64,000 bases of DNA from Tuwongella immobilis (GTDB lineage Bacteria > Planctomycetota > Planctomycetia > Gemmatales > Gemmataceae): positions 6,610,920-6,674,919 of the forward strand of contig NZ_LR593887.1 in assembly GCF_901538355.1 (NCBI RefSeq). The letters run 5' to 3'. Under the pieces are notes generated by a model. The model saw nothing but the letters and a program-made list of their open reading frames with translations, was not told the DNA's origin and ran no database searches. Shown one piece after another: positions 51,079-60,564 of the stretch. A program made the translations under genes and the position numbers. Every line of letters starts with the position of its first letter. Position 1 is the first letter of the stretch.

Positions 51079-51447
51079 TTACTGAGCAGAATCGTTCATG
51101 GGTGGCAGGAGCGGGCGAACTTCAGTGCTCCCGAACGGTGCATTGGGGGAGCGGGCGGCCCAACTCAGGGCGGCGTCCAGATCCGGGACATCGATCACGC
51201 AGAAGCCGCCAAGTTGTTCTTTGGTATCGGCGTATGGCCCATCTTGCACTCGGCGTTTGTCATCGCGAATGCTCACGGTGGTGGCCAAATCCGGCGGCAT
51301 CAGCCCGGCCCCTTGCACGAAGACGCCGGATTGATGCAACGCGGCAATGTATGCCGACCAAGCCCCCCAGTATGCCGACTGTTCAGCCGCGTCACTCCGC
51401 TTGGCGAATTCGCTGGCCGGTTCGTAAAACAGGATGGTGTATTGCAT
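51079..51447 (-). CDS. YCII-related (DGPF-domain) protein
   Basis: 122 residues from the ATG at 51447 with GAGGA upstream. It starts 'MQYTILFYEP', as in the YCII-related family, and has the signature 'VQDGPYADTKEQLGGFCVIDVPDLDAALSWA' (about 60-92). DGPF proteins are small ferredoxin-like-fold proteins almost always paired with ECF42-type sigma factors, as here. Their biochemical role is not established. Confidence 0.92.
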   Translation of the reverse strand: MQYTILFYEPASEFAKRSDAAEQSAYWGAWSAYIAALHQSGVFVQGAGLMPPDLATTVSIRDDKRRVQDGPYADTKEQLGGFCVIDVPDLDAALSWAARSPNAPFGSTEVRPLLPPMNDSAQ

Positions 51448-51572
51448 CGCTCGATCCTCGTGAGATGCGACATCGGAGCGATTCGAACTCCGAATCACAA
51501 ATGCCGTTGCCGCGTCATCTCACCAGCAAGTCGATTGAGCTGGGCCGATTTCGACAGGCTCTTGGAAATTTT

Positions 51573-52559
51573 TCAGGAAATCGGTTTCGTCGATGTCGAC
51601 AATCGCTCGGTCGGCTGACGGTCCAGGCCAGCGAGTGCCTGAAACTGCGGCGCGCAACTCGCAGCATCCGCTCGTTTGCGCGCTGTGGCCACGAGCATAT
51701 GTCCGTGACTGCGGCCGTAACGGGTGCCGCGAAGCAGCGGCTCCAAGCGACGGGAGACCGGCGACAGCCCCCAGTAATAGGGCAACGGCAGACCCGCCCC
51801 GACCACCGATTCCACCTCGCAGAACGGAGTCAACTGTTCGATCAGTTCATCGGCCAAATAGCGATAGATATATTGCACATCGCCGGTGGGACTGCCTGCC
51901 CGCGAGTTTTCTTGCTGCCAGCCCGCGCGCTGTTTCGGCACCGAAAAATGATGCACGCTGATGACGACTCGTCCACCCGGAGCCGTGACGCGGCACAACT
52001 CGGCGATACACTGCCGACGAAGCGAATCGCTGGGGAGTTGCTGGATCGCGTTGGCGCAGAGCGTGCGATCGAAGGTGCCCGAGGCGAACGGCAATTGCGT
52101 CAAATCACCGCGAACGGGCAGTTGAATCGTGATTGGTGACCGCTCTTGGCACAATCGCAGCGATGCGGCGGAAAGATCGAACGGGACAATTTCCATGCCC
52201 GCTTGCGCATATTGTCGCAGGGTCATCCCCGTGCCACAGCCGGCATCCAAAATGCGCTCGCCGGGCTGCGGATCGAGAGCGACAGCGGCCGCCTCCAGGC
52301 AGGCCCGATAGATCGGATCGCGCTGGCGTTCCGTCTCATATTCGCTGGCGTGGGCGTCCCACAAATCGGATTCACGCTCGCGGAATTCCCCGGCAAGCGG
52401 CGAATCGGGCGGGAGAAAATCGGCGACCCGTTGCGTGATTGCGTATCCATGGCCGCAAATCGGACACTTCCATCCGAATTCCGAGGCATGCCAATCGAGT
52501 GTGGCATCCCGATGGTCCGGACAACGGAGCCATTCCGTAGGTTGAAACACAGGCATCAT
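51573..52559 (-). CDS. SAM-dependent methyltransferase with N-terminal zinc-binding segment
   Basis: 328 residues from the ATG at 52559. The N-terminus has Cys residues in 'LRCPDH' and 'WKCPICGHGYAITQRVADFLPP', a Trm112-like/zinc-ribbon segment found before some methyltransferases. The class I methyltransferase domain follows: motif I 'ERILDAGCGTGMTLRQYA' (about 103), 'FDLSAASLRLCQERS', 'LPFASGTFDRTLCANAIQQLP' and 'PGGRVVISVHH'. The substrate is unknown; UbiE/Coq5-type and 23S rRNA RlmA-like enzymes share this layout. It stands alone between the sigma operon and the ABC exporter. Confidence 0.88.
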   Translation of the reverse strand: MMPVFQPTEWLRCPDHRDATLDWHASEFGWKCPICGHGYAITQRVADFLPPDSPLAGEFRERESDLWDAHASEYETERQRDPIYRACLEAAAVALDPQPGERILDAGCGTGMTLRQYAQAGMEIVPFDLSAASLRLCQERSPITIQLPVRGDLTQLPFASGTFDRTLCANAIQQLPSDSLRRQCIAELCRVTAPGGRVVISVHHFSVPKQRAGWQQENSRAGSPTGDVQYIYRYLADELIEQLTPFCEVESVVGAGLPLPYYWGLSPVSRRLEPLLRGTRYGRSHGHMLVATARKRADAASCAPQFQALAGLDRQPTERLSTSTKPIS

Positions 52560-52827
52560 CGGTAGTCGTCCTGACACGAGGATTGCGGCCAACCATGCCG
52601 ATGGACGGATCGGCGCAAACGCACGGGGAGGGGCGACCCGTTGGGAACGGACGTTAGCGATTCGAAATAACGCTGTCAAGCCAAATATCAGGCATTCATT
52701 TTCACATTGGTTGATTTAGAGAAGTGACGCGGACTCAACCAATGCGATCAATTGGGCATTGTGGTGAGGCGGGGCAGACCACCCGCTCGCCACAATGCCG
52801 GATCCGAACGTGTTTCGTGGTCAATCC

Positions 52828-53751
52828 TTAGGTCGGATCGATCAGATTCTGGCGAAAGATCGACCGATGCCCTGCCCCATCATTTCGATGCGAGGGAGTC
52901 GGGTGCGAATGGCCATGGGAATCGCAATGAGAATCGGTCAACTGACCATCTGCCAAATGAAAAATCGTATTGGAGTATGGCAGCAACCGCTCATCGTGCG
53001 TGACCACCATGACCGTGGTGCCATCTTCCTCGGCCGCTTGTCGCAACAATTGAATGACTTGTTGGCCGTTTTCCCAGTCCAGCGCGCTGGTCGGCTCATC
53101 GGCGAAGAGGAAATCGGGCTTCTTGACCAAGGCCCGACCAATGGCGACCCGTTGCTTTTCGCCGCCGGAGAGTTGCATCGGGCGAAGGGTCATCTTGCGG
53201 CTTAGCCCGAGTCGGCTGAGGACCATTTCCGCGCGGCGGCGGGCTTCTTTGCGGGTCGAATTTTCGCCCCAGCGGAGCACGACTTCGAGTTGTTGTCGGG
53301 CGGTCAACGCAGGGAACAAATTGTACCCTTGGAAGATGTAGCTGCAATGCCGACGACGGAACAGCTCCATCTGTTGTTCCGACAATCGCCAAATATCGTG
53401 TCCCAGTGCCCGAACGGTGCCCCCATCGGGTCGCAAGAGTCCCGAGATGACGGCGAGTAGGGTCGATTTGCCGCTACCAGAGGGGCCCATGAGCAAGTTC
53501 AATTGGCCGGGATAGACGCGGAGCGACACCGAACGCAACGCCAGAGTGCGGGTTTCCCCTTCTCCAAAGCCCCGAACGAGCGATTCGCATTCCAGCGCGG
53601 GCGTCTCGGGATTTCGCAGCATGTCCATGGGTCCCAAGCGTCGAACGGTGCGGACCGGCATGGGCAGAACGCTGGAAGTCTCCAACGGACTAACGGACGT
53701 GAGCCGACGCGCAGGGGGGCGGCGGAACCATTGAAATAGACGGGATGGCAT
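52828..53751 (-). CDS. ABC transporter ATP-binding protein, DevA/MacB-like
   Basis: 307 residues from the ATG at 53751 with AAGGGGA upstream. Walker A 'GPSGSGKSTLL' (about 90), Q-loop 'YIFQGYNLFPALT', signature 'LSGGEKQRVAIGRALV' (about 190) and Walker B 'FLFADEPTSALD' are all present. About 50 residues precede the usual N-terminus, and the C-terminal tail is His/Ser-rich ('DSHCDSHGHSHPTPSH'), possibly metal binding. It follows an HlyD-like and an FtsX-like gene on the same strand, together forming a DevBCA-type exporter. Confidence 0.93.
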   Translation of the reverse strand: MPSRLFQWFRRPPARRLTSVSPLETSSVLPMPVRTVRRLGPMDMLRNPETPALECESLVRGFGEGETRTLALRSVSLRVYPGQLNLLMGPSGSGKSTLLAVISGLLRPDGGTVRALGHDIWRLSEQQMELFRRRHCSYIFQGYNLFPALTARQQLEVVLRWGENSTRKEARRRAEMVLSRLGLSRKMTLRPMQLSGGEKQRVAIGRALVKKPDFLFADEPTSALDWENGQQVIQLLRQAAEEDGTTVMVVTHDERLLPYSNTIFHLADGQLTDSHCDSHGHSHPTPSHRNDGAGHRSIFRQNLIDPT

Positions 53752-53901
53752 CACATCGTCCCCTTGATAAAGAACTAGAGTTTCGTGAGTGGGGTTCCGT
53801 GGCATCCCGCCACCGGAAGGAGGTGACCCGCACCGGGAAACAGGGCTTTCCGATATTCTCCCGAAAAGGCCATTATCCGACTTTCATTCAACATTTGCAA
53901 A

Positions 53902-55038
53902 TCAATTGATTCCCGGTGTGCGATTCCCCGCAGGCGGTTGAGCATGAATTTTCACGCGAACCCGTTGCCCCAGGCGAAGCGGTTCGGAATCCGGTTCGAT
54001 GGTCACGATGCACTCCAACGTTCGCACATCGTTCATCATTCCCGGTTCAAAAATCAGCGACCGCCGACGCGCAATCCAATCCGCCAGCGATTCCACGCGG
54101 CCTTTCCACACATGCGGATTCGGCCCTGCATCATCTTGAATGCTGACGGGCATCCCAACTTGCACGCGGCCAATAAATTCTTGCTCGATTTCTGCCCGCA
54201 CAATCAACTGATCGTTGGGGCTAAAGATAATCGCTGGCTGGGGCGAACTCGGACCAGTCAAATCGCCCACATTCACCATTTTACGCAAAATCTTGCCAGC
54301 CTTGGGGGCACGCACAATGCACTCTTCCACGGCTTGCTTCGCCAGCTTCACGCGAACTTCCGCCAATTCGACTTCCAGGTTCGCCTGGCGGAGTTTCAAC
54401 AGCGGATCGATGAGCTTCAATTCCTGACTGCGGCTCGATTCCACTTGCAGCAGTTGTTCCAATTCACGAACGGTCGCCTCGGAAACGGCCAACTCAGCGG
54501 CCGGAATCTGATTCATCGACCGCAATTCTTGTTTGAGCTTGAGCGTCTCGCGGGCCGCTTGCAACCGGCCCAAGATGGCATCACGGGCGGCCGTCTGTTG
54601 CTCTTGTTTCAATCGATGCAGTTCGGGGCCGAGTTTCGCTTGTGTCTGAGTTTGGACAGCCCCTTGGAGCGCAAGCTCGGCTTCTTGCAATCGGCTTTGC
54701 GCGAGTCGGTCATCGACGCGCAGCAATTCTTGCCCTGCCGTAACCTGTTGCCCTGCTTTGACATCGGCTCGCACGACTCGGCCCGACTGCGTGGGCAGCA
54801 GCGAGATCACGCCGTTTTCCAGATCGACATAGCCGATGCTGACCACATCCAACGGCAACGCGAGAGCAGCAGTCGGCGGAATCGGATCGACGGCGGCATT
54901 GGTGGAGGAGAGATGCGGCAACCATCGGGTTCCCATCCCAGCGGCAACAAACAGTGCCACGCCCAGCCACCACATCAACCGCACGCCCCAAGGCCGGGGA
55001 GTTTCGGCGGCAAAATCGGGAATCGGTTCAGATGCCAT
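53902..55038 (-). CDS. HlyD-family periplasmic adaptor, DevB-like
   Basis: 378 residues. One N-terminal TM helix (about 21-40) is followed by a barrel-sandwich half ('YVDLENGVISLLPTQSGRVVRADVKAGQQVTAGQELLRVDD', about 70-110), a long coiled coil (about 110-235) and the second half ('CIVRAPKAGKILRKMVNVGDL'), then a beta-barrel. It couples the ABC permease/ATPase to an outer-membrane channel. It is 18 bp downstream of the permease gene and 150 bp upstream of the ATPase gene; that gap includes a small hairpin (tccgtgg/ccaccgga near 53796-53818) but no gene. Confidence 0.92.
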   Translation of the reverse strand: MASEPIPDFAAETPRPWGVRLMWWLGVALFVAAGMGTRWLPHLSSTNAAVDPIPPTAALALPLDVVSIGYVDLENGVISLLPTQSGRVVRADVKAGQQVTAGQELLRVDDRLAQSRLQEAELALQGAVQTQTQAKLGPELHRLKQEQQTAARDAILGRLQAARETLKLKQELRSMNQIPAAELAVSEATVRELEQLLQVESSRSQELKLIDPLLKLRQANLEVELAEVRVKLAKQAVEECIVRAPKAGKILRKMVNVGDLTGPSSPQPAIIFSPNDQLIVRAEIEQEFIGRVQVGMPVSIQDDAGPNPHVWKGRVESLADWIARRRSLIFEPGMMNDVRTLECIVTIEPDSEPLRLGQRVRVKIHAQPPAGNRTPGIN

Positions 55039-55056
55039 GATGTTGTGCTCCCACGA

Positions 55057-56193
55057 TCATCGGATGTTGTGCGCGGGATCCACACCGCTGAATGAACGCA
55101 ACGCTGCCAATCCTGACAGAAGTGCCATCGCCATGGTAATCACCGAGCCTGCGAGAATAATCATCGCTGGTAAGCGAATTTGGGTTCCCAACAATTGGGC
55201 AATCTCGGTTAGCAGCCAAGTAATCGGAATCGCGAGCAACAGCCCAGCAAATCCGACCCAGAATGATTGGGCGAGTACCGATGCTTTCAAACGCCAGCGG
55301 GGAATCCCCATCGCTCGCAAGGTCGCATATTCACGCTGTGATGCCGATGTTGCCGAATATAAGGTCTGACTGGTAACCACTGCCCCAACGAGCAGCCCGA
55401 GCAATGCCGTAAACCCAAGCGCCAGACCGGCTTTCGTTGTGGTGAGCCAGTGCATTCGGGAGCGCATCGAGAAATCGGGTGCCGAGAATGCTTGCATCTT
55501 GGGGATCGTTTGCAATTGCTCGATCACACCGGGCACCTGCTCCGGCGATTGGCAACGTGCCACTAAATAGGTGGTGTCTTCCGGGCGAATTCGCAGCAAC
55601 GGACGGGCGGTTTCCAACGAGCAAAACACATACGGACCACTCAGGCTCTTGTAGCCGTCCACCACGCCGACCACTTTCACACGATGGCCGAAAATTTCGG
55701 CCTGATCGCCGACCTGACGAATGCCCAATCGATGGAATTCGGAGCGATCAACGACCACCGCCCCCGGTTCGGAAAGGTTGGCGAGCAGATCCCGATTCTT
55801 GCGAACCGCTTCCACTGCTCCCAGTGACTCCGAATCGAGCCGCGTCCCAACAATCGTGCAAACTTCGGGTGGACTGGGGGCTTCTTCTCGAATCGGGCGG
55901 GTCCACAGTGCGAAACCGATCATCATCGGCTCAGCTCGCACCACTTCAGGCTGAGCAAGCACGCGGCTAATCCAGCGATCGGGAATCGGGCGGCCCAAAT
56001 CGACGCTTCGGACACCGGGGTAGCCCACCCAAATATCCGCTTGAGCCTTATCCACGGGTACCGACATCATCGCCAGCAGACTTACGAGGAGGCCCGTTTG
56101 CAGCACGATCAGCATCGCACTAAACGCCACCGCCAAAATGGCAGGGAGAAAGCGATTGCGTTCGTACCAAATGGTAGCGAGCGAATAACTCAT
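55057..56193 (-). CDS. ABC transporter permease, FtsX/DevC-like
   Basis: 378 residues from the ATG at 56193 with GAGGG upstream. It has four transmembrane helices, one at about 15-40 and three at about 255-375, around a periplasmic MacB-like domain. This is the topology of the FtsX/MacB/DevC permeases that extrude lipids, peptides or glycolipids by a mechanotransmission mechanism. It is the first gene of a permease-adaptor-ATPase operon. 'SATSASQREYATLRAMGIPRWRLKASVLAQ' is a typical FtsX cytoplasmic coupling helix. Confidence 0.92.
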   Translation of the reverse strand: MSYSLATIWYERNRFLPAILAVAFSAMLIVLQTGLLVSLLAMMSVPVDKAQADIWVGYPGVRSVDLGRPIPDRWISRVLAQPEVVRAEPMMIGFALWTRPIREEAPSPPEVCTIVGTRLDSESLGAVEAVRKNRDLLANLSEPGAVVVDRSEFHRLGIRQVGDQAEIFGHRVKVVGVVDGYKSLSGPYVFCSLETARPLLRIRPEDTTYLVARCQSPEQVPGVIEQLQTIPKMQAFSAPDFSMRSRMHWLTTTKAGLALGFTALLGLLVGAVVTSQTLYSATSASQREYATLRAMGIPRWRLKASVLAQSFWVGFAGLLLAIPITWLLTEIAQLLGTQIRLPAMIILAGSVITMAMALLSGLAALRSFSGVDPAHNIR

Positions 56194-56628
56194 AGCCCTC
56201 GTCCGTGGTGGTGCCCGCCGGGGAATGACGCAAACCCCGTGATCTACCCAGTTTGCCAGATCCAACCAGCAACGCAATTCAACTTCATCAATTCCTTCAT
56301 GAAAAGGAACGCCCGGAGGTGATGCGGTTTGCGCGATTGTTACAAAAGTTGGTTTGGGGGGAATCAGCAGAATTGGTGTGTCGAACTCTGCAGAGAATCC
56401 TTCCAGATTACCCCGAATTGGTGGGTTCTTCAAATCCACCTTGGGGGATTGTAGGGGTTTTATGGTAGAAGTAAAAGCAAAATCATTCCTGGGTTCGAGA
56501 AATTAACCCAGGAACGATCGCATCTCTTGAATGGATCAGCAGTTCGGATTCTGCAGAAAATGAGGTCGCCATTCGCCGATTCCGACAGGCGAAACAACGA
56601 TCCGGCGGAATCCATCAACGCGTCGTCA
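56194..56628. other. 435-bp gap with a perfect 10-bp hairpin, no gene seen
   Basis: ttcctgggtt (56486-56495) and aacccaggaa (56505-56514) are exact complements around 9 nt. It lies about 290 bp upstream of the permease start and 115 bp after the TIM-barrel stop, so it may end the latter's transcript. It could instead be an operator. Nothing else in the gap is recognisable. Confidence 0.45.
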
Positions 56629-57540
56629 TCACGCTTTGCCAAGCACCTTGGCCATGCGCTTGTAGATGTCGGTGAGACGGGCTTCGCCGCCGCCGCCGAC
56701 TTCGCTCGTGGCCCAACCGTCGTAGCCGAGTTCACCCAAGGCAGTGAGGATTTCCGGCCAGTTTTCGCTGCCGTCACCAATCTCGACCTTGAAGCCGGCC
56801 CACTCGTTGTTTTCGCTCTTGGCCTTGTCGGTGTTGTAGGCTTTGAAATCGAACTTGAACAAGCGCTTGCCGAGTTTACGGATCCAGGTTTCCGCCGGAA
56901 CTCCATACTTCAGCATATTGCTACAATCGAAGTATGCTCCCACAGCGGGCGACTTGAGATCGTCCACATACTGAATCAATTGTTCCGGCTTGGTGATGAA
57001 GTTATTCCAAACCGTTTCGATTGCGATTTTCACGCCGAGTTCTTCAGCGAGCGGAATCGCTTTGCGGACTTCAACTTGCGACCGCTCGTAGCACTGCTCG
57101 TAGGTGGCGTCTTTGTTCACGACGCCGGGCACCAGCAACACGGTATCTGCACCCACGACTTTGGCATCGCGGATGGCACCGAGCAGCGCCTTCAGCCCTT
57201 CGGCACGCACGGCAGCATCCGGCGAGCTGAGCGGCTTGCCCCAGTGAACGCTATCGACGACGCCGTGAATCTTCACGCCCGTCGCTTGCGAGGCGGCCAC
57301 CGCTTCCTTGAGATTCAACCCGCTGGGGCTATCGATTTCGACGCCTTCGTAGCCGATCTTTTTGACCAGATCAAATTTTTCACGAACGCTGCCCGAACCA
57401 CCGATCATGCCATACTTTACGGCAATGCGAATGATCGGCTTTTTGGGCGAATCGGCGAGCGCAGCCAACGGCGAGACGACCGCTGCGCCGGCAATCGCGG
57501 CACCGGCGGCAAGAAACTGACGACGATTGGTGTGAGTCAT
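56629..57540 (-). CDS. Tat-exported xylose-isomerase-like TIM-barrel protein
   Basis: 303 residues from the ATG at 57540. The twin-arginine signal 'TNRRQFLAAGAAIAGAAVV' occupies residues 4-30. The mature part resembles the AP endonuclease family 2/xylose isomerase-like TIM barrel: 'KKIGYEGVEIDSPSGLN', 'VGADTVLLVPG', 'IAIETVWNNF' (metal-ligand Glu), 'AYFDCSNML' and 'GYDGWATSEVGGG'. It probably isomerises or epimerises a sugar derivative in the periplasm. Two exported Gfo/Idh/MocA genes precede it on the same strand. Confidence 0.9.
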   Translation of the reverse strand: MTHTNRRQFLAAGAAIAGAAVVSPLAALADSPKKPIIRIAVKYGMIGGSGSVREKFDLVKKIGYEGVEIDSPSGLNLKEAVAASQATGVKIHGVVDSVHWGKPLSSPDAAVRAEGLKALLGAIRDAKVVGADTVLLVPGVVNKDATYEQCYERSQVEVRKAIPLAEELGVKIAIETVWNNFITKPEQLIQYVDDLKSPAVGAYFDCSNMLKYGVPAETWIRKLGKRLFKFDFKAYNTDKAKSENNEWAGFKVEIGDGSENWPEILTALGELGYDGWATSEVGGGGEARLTDIYKRMAKVLGKA

Positions 57541-57643
57541 GATGCGTGCTCCGTAAGAATATTCGATCCCAATGCAAAGCGCGCTCGCGGCCGGGTGACA
57601 ATCCCCAACAACGAGCGCGACCGATGAGCCGAGCGCGGCACGA

Positions 57644-58924
57644 TCATGCAAACTTGGTCTTGCCCGGAATCGCAATCGGCGGCACCGGGTTGGCACCCCA
57701 CGCGAAGGTGCTGGGCACCAGCGATTCCTTCGAGTTCAGCGCTTCTTCCCAGGTGATCTTCTTGCCGGTGTAGGCAGCCATGCGGCCCATGATGCCCATC
57801 AGCGTGCTGGCGGTCATGGTTTCGCCGTCATTGATGGTCGTTCCCTTGCGAATGGCTTGGAACAGTTCGACATGTTCGTAGTCGTACATATTCGGAGCAT
57901 CGCCCGAATAATTCCACTTCGAACCGCCGAAGACGTCGATCTTGTGCGACATCAGTTCCGCAATGCCCTTGGTGCCATAGACATAATCGGTCACTTCGTT
58001 GTAGCAACCGGCTTGTTGGCGAGTGTTGGTGAACACCTTGGCACCGTTGGCGTATTCAAAGATCACCGAGAAGTGATCCCAGATGTTGCCATACTTTTCG
58101 TCGGTGCGTTGTTGCCGACCACCGAGCGCGACCGCGCTGACCGGGTGCTGATCTTTCATCACCCACAGCGCCTTGTCGATGCTGTGAATATGTTGCTCCA
58201 CGTAGTGATCACCCGACAACCAGGTGAAGTAATACCAGTTGCGCATCTGGTATTCCATTTCGCTCCACTTCGGATTGGAGCCGCGGTGCCAAATCGTGCC
58301 GGTGTTGTAGCTGGTATGGATGGTCAGCACATCGCCGATGGCACCATCGTGAATCCGCTTGATGGTTTCACGCTTGGGAAGATCGTAGCGATAGCAGAAT
58401 CCACCCACCAGATTGAGCTTCTTTTGCTTGGCGAGCTTCGACGTTTCAATCACCGAACGAACGCCCACCGCATCCACGGCCATCGGCTTTTCGCAGAAAA
58501 TGTGCTTGCCGGCTTCGACAGCGGCCTTCAAATGCTGCGGGCGGAATCCCGGCGGGGTGCACAAGAGCACCACATCGACATCCGTCTTCAGCAGTTGTTG
58601 ATAGGCATCGAAGCCCGAGAATTGGCGATCGGCCGGGACTTCAACACGACCAGGATATTCACGAGCCAACAGATTCAGCGACTTGCCCACTTGTTCGGGG
58701 AACACATCGGCTAACGCGGTGATCTTCACCCCCGGATCGGCATTCAGCGCGTTCGTTGCCGCGCCGGTACCCCGGCCACCGCAGCCCACAAGACCAACCT
58801 TCAGCGTGCCATTGCCAGCCGCGAACACGCCGCCGGGCGACAGCAGCGAAGCAGCAGTCACCGCGCTGGTGGCGGCCAAAAAGTCGCGGCGATTGGTGGA
58901 CGGCGAATTGTTGGGAGTCGTCAT
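57644..58924 (-). CDS. Tat-exported Gfo/Idh/MocA-family oxidoreductase (copy 1)
   Basis: 426 residues from the ATG at 58924 with GGAGA upstream. The Tat signal 'TNRRDFLAATSAVTAASLL' leads into the Rossmann motif 'KVGLVGCGGRGTGAATNAL' (about 42-60). 'CTPPGFRPQHLKAAVEAGKHIFCEKPMAVDA' (about 115-145) contains the EKP lysine of the family, and a C-terminal alpha/beta domain follows. It would oxidise or reduce a sugar or inositol derivative with tightly held NAD(P). It lies 103 bp upstream of the TIM-barrel gene. Confidence 0.93.
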   Translation of the reverse strand: MTTPNNSPSTNRRDFLAATSAVTAASLLSPGGVFAAGNGTLKVGLVGCGGRGTGAATNALNADPGVKITALADVFPEQVGKSLNLLAREYPGRVEVPADRQFSGFDAYQQLLKTDVDVVLLCTPPGFRPQHLKAAVEAGKHIFCEKPMAVDAVGVRSVIETSKLAKQKKLNLVGGFCYRYDLPKRETIKRIHDGAIGDVLTIHTSYNTGTIWHRGSNPKWSEMEYQMRNWYYFTWLSGDHYVEQHIHSIDKALWVMKDQHPVSAVALGGRQQRTDEKYGNIWDHFSVIFEYANGAKVFTNTRQQAGCYNEVTDYVYGTKGIAELMSHKIDVFGGSKWNYSGDAPNMYDYEHVELFQAIRKGTTINDGETMTASTLMGIMGRMAAYTGKKITWEEALNSKESLVPSTFAWGANPVPPIAIPGKTKFA

Positions 58925-59150
58925 CGTGTCGTATCTCCGAAAGTGTCGAAGTCGGTGGGATTGAATACGGTTATTCTCTGGGATCGCATCCGAGAAGTCA
59001 CGCACTTTTCTGCGCAATCTGCCATTTTCTTCAGCGATTTCAACCCAAAATCGCCTTGATCCGACAGTTAGGAACGCAGTCGTTCGATGGTCGTGGCATG
59101 TGTACCACACACGGTCTCCCGAAGCGTTCCAAACTGCTGAATTTGCATGC

Positions 59151-60425
59151 TCAGAATGCCCAACCTTCGCGCATGGCCGGATCGACGAGCGCATTGGCGG
59201 CATCATCGTTGACAAATTGTTCCTTCACCGGATCCCAGGTCAGCTTGCGACGGAGTTGATAGCCAATGTTGCCCAAATGACAGACCGTTGCCGATCGATG
59301 CCCGACCGATGCGGGACAAGCGGGAGTTCCGCCCTTGCGAATGCAATCGATCCAATCGCGTTTATGGTCGGTCGGCGCGGCGGAGACGCCGCGTTTGGCC
59401 AAGAATTGCTCCAACAGTGCTGCCGGAGTGGCTTGAATCACGCCACGATCGACGTACAGTTTTCCGAGCGTCCCTTCAAAGGTGCAACCACTGGGGCCGC
59501 CATGGAACATCTCGATGCCGTTGGCGTAGACGTAACGCAAGCCGCTGTCAGCATTTCCGGCAGGTGATTCGATCGTCACCGGGCCGGAATCGTCCATGCC
59601 GAGTGCCCATTGGGCAATGTCAAAATGGTGGGCCCCCATGTCGGCCAACCCGCCGCCCGCATATTCGCGATAGTTCCGCCACGCGGGAAAATGCCCATGC
59701 ACCCCCTTGGGGCAAAGGATTTCGTTGTACCCACGCTTCGGCGCTGGCCCCAGCCAGCGGTCCCAATCCGTCCCCGCGGGAATCGGCTGTTCGGGGAGAT
59801 CGCACGGCTTGTTCGGCGCTCCCACACCGACGCGAACCGTCTTCACGTCTCCCAATGCCCCCGCGCGAATGAACTCCATGGCAATGCGGAACTTGCCGCC
59901 GAATTCCGTGCGTTGTTGGCTTCCCGTCTGGAAGACGATGCCGGATTTTTTGACCGCATCAATAATCCGCTTCCCTTCGCCAATGGTGCGGGTGAGCGGC
60001 TTTTCGCAGTAAATGTGTTTGCCCGCCTGGGCGAAATGCACGGCCGGTAGTGCATGCCAATGGTCGGGCGTGGCAATCACCACCGCATCGATGTCTTTTC
60101 GGTCCAACAACTTGCGATAATCAACGACGATTTCACAGCCGTGATAGTCGGCCCGATTCCGCTGCGAGGCATAGCGGGCATTCACCGACTTCTGCGCCGC
60201 TTCCGAGCGTTCGTTGACCACATCGCAAACCGCGACGACTTGGACATCGGGCATGCCCAGGAAACCACCCAGATGGCCCCGTCCCATGGTGCCAACACCG
60301 ACAAACGCCAGATTCAAGCGATCATTGGGACCAGCCGCTCGGACGTTGGGCAGCGCCAATGCCAAGCCACCGACAAAAACCGTGCGGGTGAATGTGCGAC
60401 GATTCAGAGAATGGAAAGCAGTCAT
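59151..60425 (-). CDS. Tat-exported Gfo/Idh/MocA-family oxidoreductase (copy 2)
   Basis: 424 residues from the ATG at 60425 with GGAGG upstream. The Tat signal 'LNRRTFTRTVFVGGLALAL', Rossmann 'LNLAFVGVGTMGRGHLGGF' and 'ATPDHWHALPAVHFAQAGKHIYCEKPLTRT' (EKP motif) define the family. The C-terminal part ('GGLADMGAHHFDIAQWALGMD') carries the conserved His residues. It is diverged from copy 1, so the two likely have different substrates in one periplasmic sugar-modifying route with the TIM-barrel protein. Confidence 0.93.
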   Translation of the reverse strand: MTAFHSLNRRTFTRTVFVGGLALALPNVRAAGPNDRLNLAFVGVGTMGRGHLGGFLGMPDVQVVAVCDVVNERSEAAQKSVNARYASQRNRADYHGCEIVVDYRKLLDRKDIDAVVIATPDHWHALPAVHFAQAGKHIYCEKPLTRTIGEGKRIIDAVKKSGIVFQTGSQQRTEFGGKFRIAMEFIRAGALGDVKTVRVGVGAPNKPCDLPEQPIPAGTDWDRWLGPAPKRGYNEILCPKGVHGHFPAWRNYREYAGGGLADMGAHHFDIAQWALGMDDSGPVTIESPAGNADSGLRYVYANGIEMFHGGPSGCTFEGTLGKLYVDRGVIQATPAALLEQFLAKRGVSAAPTDHKRDWIDCIRKGGTPACPASVGHRSATVCHLGNIGYQLRRKLTWDPVKEQFVNDDAANALVDPAMREGWAF

Positions 60426-60564
60426 GCGTGGGCCTCCGGGAGAGTCGGGAAGAATCGCCCGATTGTAAACCGGTCGCATGACGGCCGTAAAGCGGTTGAG
60501 CAAAAAACGTTTGAGAGAACCGCATCGCGTTCCAAACGTCGCTCACCAACGAAGCGCGTTGCGC

